Part shown: one piece after another, positions 56,199-64,000 of the stretch
How the letters are laid out: every line of letters starts with the position of its first letter
Position numbering within the stretch: the stretch's first letter is position 1
Notes under the pieces: generated by a model
Told to the model about the DNA's origin: nothing
Database searches by the model: none
Seen by the model: only the letters and a program-made list of their open reading frames with translations
Assembly (NCBI GenBank): GCA_964019055.1
Contig: OZ025216.1
Span: 10,867,914 to 10,931,913 of the forward strand
Direction of reading: 5' to 3'
Length of the DNA stretch: 64,000 nucleotides
From: Anthopleura xanthogrammica
Lineage: Eukaryota > Cnidaria > Anthozoa > Actiniaria > Actiniidae
Program-made: the position numbers and the translations under genes

Positions 56199-59100
56199 TC
56201 AATCATCTGTTTTAGTCTTCTTGTTTGCAGTCTGGCCGTCATTTGTTAAATCCATAAAGTGTTCTTTCAGCACTGCTAATGCTTTTCCTCTATGTGAAAT
56301 ACTATTCTTGACTTCCGGAGCCATTTCAGCATACCTAGAAAGATACAAATCAAAATCCCAGTAATTAAAATATTGTTTCTTCTTCCTCCTCTCTAAATTT
56401 TTCAAAGGTTTTGCCCTCTGTAGACAAACAGAAAAAAAAATTTAAAAATATTAATTAAAATTATTGGATAATGATAATTTTCTACCTTCTCTCTCTTTTG
56501 CTGCTCTCCCTTCTCCTTATATGATTTTGTTGTTTCTCCCTCTTCCCTGTCTTTTTTAACCATTTTCCCTCCTTGCTGATCTGTTCCTCTCCACTCCACT
56601 ATCAACAAGCATCCCAGCACAATGTACACACCACAGGGAACCCACAAAACATCCACAGGGAACCCACAAAACATATCAAGGCCAAAACAAAGGTAATCTA
56701 AAACACAATGTTGCGTTAAGATTAACTATTGTTCAAAACTTACGTTTGATCAAATCCATCAGGCTGGAAACAGGGATCCCAACCAAAGTTCCTAGGTCCA
56801 CGGGGCTCAACAATATTACCCTTTCAAAATAAAATTTAGGAAACAATTAATCAAGAAACAATCTTTATATGAGAAGTATGAAAATGATGATGATGATGGT
56901 GATGATGATGGTGATGATGATGGTGATGATAATGGTGGTGATGATGATGGTGATGATAATGGTGATGATAATGGTGGTGATGATGATGGTGGTGATGATG
57001 ATGGTGATGATAATGGTGATGATGATGGTGATGATAATGGTGATGATGATGATGGTGATGATAATGGTGGTGATGATGATGGTGATGATAATGGTGATGA
57101 TGATGGTAGTGATGACGATGGTGATACTGATGATGATGATGATGATAATGGTGGTGATGATGATGGTGATGATAATGGTGATGGTAGTGATGACGATGGT
57201 GATACTGATGATGATGATGATGATGATAGTGATGACGATGGTGGTGATGATAGTGATGATGACGAGGATTATGGTAATGATGTTGCTAATGTTGATGATG
57301 ATGATGGTGATGATGATGATGGTGATGACAATGACGCTAATGATGATGATAATGGTAATGATGGTGATAATGATGATGATGGTAATGATGGTGATAATGA
57401 TGATGATGATGGTGACGATGGTGATGACAATAAAGATAAAGTCCATTTTCTTTTTCTTTTCTTATTGGCCAAGAGGGTGCCACTTGATATTCATCAAATT
57501 TCACTATTTCCCAGTCCCAGTCTATACAGCTGTAATCAGCATTAAATGTTTTGGTATATACAGTATAATTATTTGTACTTACTGGTGTTTTTCCTCTAAA
57601 TAAAAGAATAGGATCATCTTTTATCCCAGAAGAGAAAGCAAATGTACAAAGTGCAAATGCTGACTTGTCCTCCCAGTCAGTCAGCATGCGATGGAGACCT
57701 AGAAGTAAAATGCAAATGCATCCCTTAATACATGATTCCAAATTCATTATTCAAAGAAACCTCAAAATTTGTCAAATACCTTCTGGCCCAATTTTCTTAA
57801 GAAACCATTTTCTAAAAAGAAAAAGAAAATTATACAATTTAAAATATTATTTTGATAGAAAATTATACATTGGTTCACATAGAAAAACTATATTGTAAAT
57901 TGTTTAAAATTATAATTATCACAAATATACTGCAATACAACTAAGATGTTTTGCATGATTACATGACAACATCCATGTTGGATGACAAGATACACTCATT
58001 TTACATGAGAGATTTCAATTGCCCAGAATGAAGGGATTCTGCTGTTCTGCCAAATATCATGCAAAACCTCTGTTCTGTGAAAACATATAATTATGAAATA
58101 ACTTACACATATGGACCAGGAAGACCATCAAATGCATTAAAACCTAAACAAGTGTCCTCTACTATTACTGGTCCTTGGATCTGTTACCATGACAACAACA
58201 AATTAGAGTTAAAAAATGACAATGCAAAATTTGTATAATCCCTTATGGGGGATGCTTGTCCCTTGTAACCATACATTCTTTGTAAATCTTTGACACTTTT
58301 GAAAGCTCGTAGTTATTCTTATTGGTTTGGCTTTCATTAAAACGTTCAAATTTGCCAGATTTACTAATATTGAGATATTTTCTCAAATAATAATTTTTTT
58401 TGCTAATAAACTTACAGCACTGTCTTGCTCATTCCTAAAGTCACCAACTATAATTAAGTCCAGGTAATACGTTATTGGGATTTGGTTATTATTTTATGGT
58501 AAACTTATTGAGGGGTTGCAGTGGATACAAAGTGACTAGGGGGAGGGGGGAAGTGTAGTGGATGCCCCCATGTCATTCCCTAGAGTATCATTTCTTTGTT
58601 TATGGTTGCACATGAGACGACACATATGGATATATATGAATATGGATACAACTCAAACAAAGAATCTTATTCTCTAGACCATGTCATTCGCTAGAGTATC
58701 ATTTCTTTGTTTAATGGTTGTACATGAGAAGACACTTGAATATGGTTACAACTCAAATGATGAACCTTATTCTCTAGGGAATGAAACATGGTCTGAAATG
58801 GAGAAACATATGCACCAAGATGAATTAGGTCTATTCACTTCAAGTTTTTTCCTAACCTTCTCAACAGCTACTTTACACTTTTCTCTTGAAATTTTGTCAG
58901 GTTCACCTTGAAACTCAGGTACTGATACATAATTACACCAAAAGGATGTCAATCAATAATAATTTTGCCATAATAATCATTACTTTCAAAAAGATTATTA
59001 ATTTCCCATTGAATTTGAAATTTGAAAAATAATCAAGTTTTGAATTCTCTGTAGCTACATTAAGTGTTACTGTCAATTTTGTGTAGAATATTCATGTGTT

Positions 59101-60779
59101 CCAGTAAAGGTCTGTGAAAATTCAGAGTGTTGTATATAATTTTATTGTTGAAGTTGTGCTTTCTTTGCTTCACTGTTGGTATAGACCCCTTGCAGCACGT
59201 CAGAATGCAGCTCAATTTGGAGGACAAAACAATAGATGCCAATTCTCAGGAGATTGAAATTTGTTTGTTTTTTCCTCCAAATTGAGTTACTTTGGAAAAA
59301 ACTTCATTGACTGGCCACTCAAGGCGTGCAAGTTGTTTACCCTTCAAAAGCTCACTTAGCCCTGGAAAGTACTTTTTCGATTCTTGATAATCTGCATCTA
59401 TTTGAAAGGGGTCTATTTGTAAATGTTTTGCTGCTGAAATGACTCAGCTGAACTCAGCCCAGATGTTGTTTCAGGGTTCAATTTAAAGCTTGAAAACTTT
59501 GGAGAAAGTATTATGAACCCTGTTATGAACACATTATTAAAATATTAAAGCCTTACAGTCAATGTTTCTTGATTCAACTTTCCATGGAAAAGAATCACCT
59601 AAAATAGCAACAACCTAGAAAGAATTTAAAAAGTGAATGAGAAAATGGAAATGTTTAAAATGACCAAAACAAACAAAGAAAAAAGCTGTGAAAACTATTG
59701 TATGAAAAATGGGAGGTTCTGTATGTACTTCAATAGCCACAATAAAAGACTCCAAGATATACAATATAGAAGCAAGCTAACAAAGAATACAAATTATAGG
59801 TTTCTATAGAATTATGCACACTGTGTCCTCTATTGTGTGTGGTATACAAAGAAGGAGCCAAAAAATGAGTTCAACATTTCCAATATTGGAAACAGGTAGA
59901 AACTTCATGTATTGTACAACTTTGTATTTATCATAACTAATCATTACTATACTAAAATAATCTTCTACTATACTAAAATAATCTTCACTATACTAAAATA
60001 ATCTTCTGTTAAATGTTCTTTACTCCATTTTGCTGTTTAGAGAAATGGGTCTTTTTATCCAAAATACTCATTTCTCTTTTAAAAACCTAATGGTGAGCTG
60101 GCTCGATAACGTAAGTTCCCCTAGCTCGCCGGCACTATTTACATATATTTTCTTTATTCATTTTCATACTAAAAATCTAGTTAAATCTTTTGATATTAAG
60201 TATAATAGTATTAGTAACAATATATCAAATGTATCAAATGTATATTTAACAACGAATGTATTTAAAGTGCAAATAAAGACTTACTTACTTAATGTATTTG
60301 GTAACCATATTTTTGCAACATACATGAAGTATTATTTGGCAATTACCAAAGTTAATTTAAATACAACAGCTATTCAAGTATATATTTTATTAATGTATGA
60401 GGACGTAAGTTCATATTCAAGATGTTTTCCAAACACATGTGATGTGAAGTTTATAAAATGTCTCTGTAAAATTATTATAGAAAATCACTACTTCATGGGT
60501 TGGGCTACCTGTGGTTTCAAGAAAATCTGAAACAAGACTCCAGTGAATTTTTTTCAATTCTAAATTACTTCCCAAACAATTCTCTACCTCAAAAAAGTAT
60601 CTATGAAAGAACTTCCAAAAGATTTCTCCTAAATCTTCAAATATTTAGGTTCCTAAATTACCAATATCAGCTTAAACTGTCAAACTATAAAGTTTAAAAT
60701 GAGCTAAAATATTCTAATTACGTACCTCTTTTAGTTTGTTTTGGTTTCCAGTGACAAACACTAACGTTTTCCTAGACAT
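56199..60779 (-). CDS. ITPA: Inosine triphosphate pyrophosphatase
   Basis: Eight exons: 60726-60779 (ATG 60779-60777), 59557-59614, 58857-58921, 58107-58180, 57780-57811, 57583-57698, 56744-56820 and 56199-56334 (TGA 56199-56201). The total is 612 nt, 203 aa (human ITPA is 194). The enzyme hydrolyses ITP, dITP and XTP to monophosphates, keeping deaminated purines out of nucleic acids. Family motifs are complete: [18 protein letters not shown] (nucleotide grip, exon 1), FQGEPDKIS (exon 3), [10 protein letters not shown] (metal/catalytic acid region, exon 4), [20 protein letters not shown] (exon 6), PRG then FGWDPCFQP (exon 7), YAEM then [10 protein letters not shown] (exon 8). The C-tail is Lys/Thr/Asp-rich and a few residues longer than usual. 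Exon 3 uses a GTTAGG donor. Intron 6 carries a 550-bp GAT repeat. Confidence 0.96.
56878..57434 (+). repeat. GAT/GGT trinucleotide repeat in ITPA intron 6
   Basis: About 555 bp of gatgat, ggtgat and taatggt units. All six frames are largely open, producing long false ORFs (poly-Met/Val on the plus strand, poly-Ile/Thr on the minus). It ends about 150 bp from exon 6. Confidence 0.92.
58560..58835. repeat. 'tgtcattccctagagtatcatttctttg' repeat, tandemly doubled
   Basis: The phrase catgtcattccctagagtat recurs at about 58570 and 58680, and mirror forms attctctag..gaatgaaacatgg follow. It is a diverged, partly duplicated relative of the 33424-33597 foldback, in ITPA intron 3. Confidence 0.65.
59163..59420. 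repeat. 'tagaccccttgca' family element
   Basis: It begins tatagaccccttgcagcac, contains gcagctcaatttggaggacaaaacaa with a mirrored ttttcctccaaattgagttac, and ends gaaaggggtctat. Same family as 4445-4560. In ITPA intron 2. Confidence 0.7.
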
Positions 60780-61364
60780 TTTGAGTTAACTTATAATAAA
60801 AAACGTAATTTCTGGATCAAAATAAGCGGCTCAATGATCCACGTGTGCACAAATCTGCACACTCTTCGACAGACTTCCAAGTCTCGTACGTCGGTCACTC
60901 GTCGGTCAAGAATCGCCATTTCCGTCGGTTTACCGAATTTTAACCGAATCTGATGGAAGTCGTAAACTTCCGTAAACTTTGGTTTTCGTGTCGGTTTTCG
61001 TATTAATATTAGTTTTCTGAATATCGTTTAGAGTAATATTTTTAAAAAAAGCCGTTTATTTATTTTATCTCAAGATGTAAAGATATACAATATCAGGATT
61101 AAAGTAATCATCCTTGAAATAATAAAAACTGGCAATAACTAGGTAGGCGTCCTCCGATTGAATCTGATTGAAAATTCTTGATTGAAGCAGTATCTTGGGA
61201 AAGGTCTATTACGAAATTATTTCTATGTATGTGTGGTATGCTATGTTCACCGAAAGTATCTTCATACCTGCGGAGAATGGGGGGAGGGGGGGGGGAGGGG
61301 GGGGGGGGAAGGTCCACAGACCTCTGTTTTGTTTTAGGGAGGAGTATGCTGAAGAAGGACTTGC
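60780..61364. other. Gap between ITPA and PARG: ITPA promoter side and PARG 3' UTR
   Basis: TTTATT at 61055-61060 gives an AATAAA on the minus strand about 305 bp after the PARG stop, a fitting polyadenylation signal. A G-rich tract (61279-61310, several runs of four or more G) lies in the PARG 3' UTR. The remaining 275 bp up to the ITPA ATG should hold the ITPA promoter; no clear TATA box was seen. Confidence 0.6.
61279..61310. repeat. G-rich tract in PARG 3' UTR region
   Basis: Runs of four to ten G separated by single A. It could form a G-quadruplex on the plus strand; in the PARG transcript it would be C-rich. Confidence 0.6.
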
Positions 61365-62816
61365 CTACTTTTTAGCATTTGAATCTCTTACTAGCTGTAA
61401 TTCATCTCTTAACAATATAAAAATATCAGGATTTTCTATTCTCTCTTTCTGGATTTTTTGCCCAGTGTATAACAAAGCACTGTACAGTTCCCCAACTGTT
61501 GTTTCTTGTCGTTTTAGAAAGTCAATTGTATCTAAGAATTCGGCCATAAATGTGTTACTTCCACTCAAAGATACATCATAGAAAACTAGATTTACTTTGG
61601 CCACCGAAGCTGACATCAGTTGTATTAGCGCCTTAACGTATTTGTTCCCGCCAAAAGCACCACAGCCCCAGTGCCCTGTTGCTATGGTTACGGAAGGCTT
61701 AGCATCATTGGCGCATGCGTCGTGGGGGTCGCTTTTCTGGTCAGGGTTGTTTTGTCCATGGAATGTTCCATTTGGCGAATGGTATTTAGAAACAGAATAA
61801 AATCCACAGTAAGACTTGTTTAGCTCACGCTTGAGGTTACTTTCTTTCAAATCTTTGATTTCCGTGTCATCTTCTTCTTGGTAGTCAAGTTCCAGTGCAT
61901 CCATGGTAACGAGACATCTTTGTTCCCAGTCCCAAGCTTCATTCCACGGGCCAACAAACTTTACCTCCCGACCAAATCCCGAATATCGACCGATAATTTC
62001 AGCTCCTCGGATGACAATCGCTTCATTGTCGTTCAAGGTCGGAGTAAACAACATTCCAACACACAATTCCGGGCTCATTCCGAAAACAACTTCTTCTTGT
62101 GTCCCTGAGACTCCAAACCCGATATCTTTATTTGAAAATATCACCTGAACTTCATCCTCACATGGTTCGTACCCAGTCCCCGGTCTAATGTCGGCCAGCT
62201 TGTCACAAGCTTGGCTCCAGTCTCCCTCTTTCTTTAAGACATGCCTTTCAAATATCAATTCTTGACTGGGTGGTTGAGGAATTCCATCATCGTCCAGTCG
62301 ATTGAAGTATGTGAGGAATGTCTTGAGGTATGCAATCGTAGGGAGAGATGGGGTGTCGTACCAAACACTGAAGTCCACCCAGAACTTATTCCAAGATGAA
62401 GGTCGTAGGGTACAGAAAAACATGTGCACCAGTAAACAAGCTGCCTGTTCTCTAGTGAGTATGATTCTCGATTCCTTTCCTACCGAGAGAACAGGGATTT
62501 TATGACCAGGAAAAATATCTGGCATCTTCAAGGCTATTTTTATCATCGCAGGAATCTTTTTCAGAAGGCTTCCAGTTGAATCATGTGACTTCAGAAATGC
62601 TTCAAGGGTGTGTAAATCACGTGACTGTACGGTTGCTATGGTATCTAGAAGAGATTCGATGGTCGTTATTTTGGTTGGGTTTAGCAGCTTAGTGATGAAG
62701 GTCCACATCGGTACTGTTTCAGACTCGTAGTCCTCGCATATACTCAAGGGGTCTTCGATTCTGACTTCAGGGTGAGATGGAAGAACTACATAGTCTTGCT
62801 CGTTATTGCTTGTCAT
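61365..62816 (-). CDS. PARG: Poly(ADP-ribose) glycohydrolase, short intronless-CDS form
   Basis: A single open frame of 483 codons from ATG 62816-62814 (in-frame TGA at 62835-62837 upstream) to TAG 61365-61367. PARG cuts ribose-ribose bonds in poly(ADP-ribose). The catalytic macrodomain-like fold is recognisable: a PARG helical region (residues about 35-180, with REQAACLLVHMFF), the signature loop GFGVSGTQEEVVF (233-245, catalytic E241 and E242), SPELCVGMLF, NEAIVIRGAE, Y..GFG, and the diphosphate-binding TGHWGCGAFGG (380-390), then KALIQLM. Oddity: the canonical GGG of the signature is replaced by GFG and the loop before QEE is shorter. The long N-terminal regulatory part of vertebrate PARG is absent, as in many invertebrate forms. 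A splice acceptor (TCTCAG, at 62840 on the plus strand) lies about 24 bp upstream, so a non-coding first exon is likely. Confidence 0.93.
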   Translation of the reverse strand: MTSNNEQDYVVLPSHPEVRIEDPLSICEDYESETVPMWTFITKLLNPTKITTIESLLDTIATVQSRDLHTLEAFLKSHDSTGSLLKKIPAMIKIALKMPDIFPGHKIPVLSVGKESRIILTREQAACLLVHMFFCTLRPSSWNKFWVDFSVWYDTPSLPTIAYLKTFLTYFNRLDDDGIPQPPSQELIFERHVLKKEGDWSQACDKLADIRPGTGYEPCEDEVQVIFSNKDIGFGVSGTQEEVVFGMSPELCVGMLFTPTLNDNEAIVIRGAEIIGRYSGFGREVKFVGPWNEAWDWEQRCLVTMDALELDYQEEDDTEIKDLKESNLKRELNKSYCGFYSVSKYHSPNGTFHGQNNPDQKSDPHDACANDAKPSVTIATGHWGCGAFGGNKYVKALIQLMSASVAKVNLVFYDVSLSGSNTFMAEFLDTIDFLKRQETTVGELYSALLYTGQKIQKERIENPDIFILLRDELQLVRDSNAKK

Positions 62817-64000
62817 TCTGGTACGGCGAGTAAGTCAATTCTGAGATAATAAAGAAGACAAAAATAAATAGTTAATCGGAAACTTCACTGCTGTCATTTT
62901 AGTTTTCCTTGTAAATTCCAATTCGATCAAGGAACGAGGGCCACAGGTTTGTTAGCCACTGACTACAAACTAGCTACCTCGTAAAACAAGGACAATTTAT
63001 ATTTATTTTTAATTTGACGTTTAGAAATATCTATGGGCTCCCTGTGTTATGAGGAGCTATGTTGGATTGCGTTACGCTGAAACGGTCAGGCGGTCACGTC
63101 AAATAATCTAAGATTTCTTCAAGATTTCTGAGATCTTTTTTTGCTTTATAGCTTGAAAAAATATTCAGAAATAATTGGCACAGTTCTCTGACAATTTTCT
63201 GAAGGTAGTTGCTTAATCAAAGTTTGATTGCAGCTAGTATACCTGAGTATGCCTAGTTTAACAGTCAAGGTACAATTCTTACACATGTAACCCCTAAATC
63301 GCATAATAATAAAGCAAAAAATAAGTCAATAAATAAACAAAGTTGGTGGTGTTGGATATAGTTCATTCATGTACCTTGTAATGATGGTGAGAAATCTCTT
63401 CCTCAAGACTGACTTGGACTCCTCATATGGAAAGCGAAGTAAGCAACTTTGTAACGCAACAAAACTCGGACCCATTCCCTTGGTAACATGAGTTATTTTT
63501 CACCGGTGGAAAACTGGTACCAAGTCAGACAATAATACTTGATGTTTATGATAATAAGAGGGGAAAACGCATTAATCAATAAAGATTAATAGCACATATG
63601 AGCATGTGCACGTTTTCAGCTGTCCACAATCTTCATAAAACTGAACTCTCAAGTTTAAATTTTTTTCAAACCTTGACATTCGATGTCCTCTCTTGCGCCA
63701 CTCCCTCCCCTCCCCTCCACAGCCACTTAACAATGTAAAAGAAAAAATCTAGAACCCTTTCAAAATTATTTTGGATGTGAGGCTCTGAAACAGGGAAAAT
63801 ACAAAATAACTTAATTTTTCTCGATGGAATTTGTGGCATTTCTTTTGATATTTCCCTGTTCGGCCTCGCATCCAATATATTTTTGCAACGTGCGTCAGTA
63901 TGTGTGATCATGAAAAAATGTTGGTAAATATTTCATCTGTCATCTTAACACAGGTACAAAAAACCCCAAGGTATATTGATGTTTAGAAGTGGTTGCTGTC
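62817..64000. other. Upstream of PARG; nothing else recognised
   Basis: Contains the presumed PARG 5' UTR exon and promoter. The short minus-strand frame at 63666-63911 lacks any family feature. No other gene, RNA or clear repeat was recognised to the window end. Confidence 0.5.

Noticed and set aside
56869..57603. 193-244 codon ORFs of Met/Val and Ile/Thr
   Set aside because: GAT microsatellite in ITPA intron 6.
61195..62505. Plus-strand ORFs opposite PARG
   Set aside because: Antisense shadows of the PARG coding frame.

Overview
The window is from an animal nuclear genome, most likely an anthozoan cnidarian (stony coral or sea anemone). The genes have short exons with GT-AG introns, the DNA is AT-rich, and the intergenic and intronic DNA is full of short foldback elements (MITE-like), tRNA-derived SINE pieces and long microsatellites. 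The protein families fit an invertebrate: CTR copper transporters, an ankyrin/Mab-21 fusion, a secreted PAN-EGF mosaic protein, BBOX, ITPA and PARG. The taxon is inferred from gene style only. Exon models were built by hand from splice signals, reading phase and family resemblance.

Layout. 1-2722 (-): 3'-truncated gene for 17 ankyrin repeats followed by a cGAS/Mab-21-type nucleotidyltransferase domain with all three acidic catalytic positions present. 4701-20869: three CTR (SLC31) copper-transporter paralogues, two on the minus strand (4701-7418 and 11098-13416) and one on the plus strand (15196-20869). The second and third are head-to-head, with a 191-bp inverted duplication around their shared upstream region. 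24062-24494 (-): a small frame-broken ORF of unknown family. 27825-31385 (-): a gamma-butyrobetaine dioxygenase (BBOX1-like). 32696-38216 (-): a small single-pass membrane protein with two duplicated, alternative first coding exons and a perfect (ATTTC)55 tract in its last intron. 40329-41388 (+): an intronless multipass membrane gene broken by an 86-bp hairpin insertion and by a homopolymer frameshift. 47101-54434 (+): a 10-exon secreted protein made of four PAN-EGF modules and a C-terminal domain, followed by a decayed copy of its last exon and a 119-bp tandem array derived from that copy's end. 56199-60779 (-): ITPA. 61365-62816 (-): a short intronless PARG.

How the genes relate. The CTR triad is a local expansion for copper uptake and trafficking: only the third copy keeps the Met-rich ectodomain and the C-terminal HCH, so division of labour is likely. 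ITPA and PARG are tandem on the same strand and both act on nucleotides (inosine triphosphate clean-up, ADP-ribose polymer removal), but nothing shows co-regulation. The ankyrin/Mab-21 gene is the best candidate for a poorly described system (nucleic-acid sensing or second-messenger synthesis). The remaining genes look like unlinked neighbours. Much of the rest is mobile-element debris, with clear nested insertions and target-site duplications.
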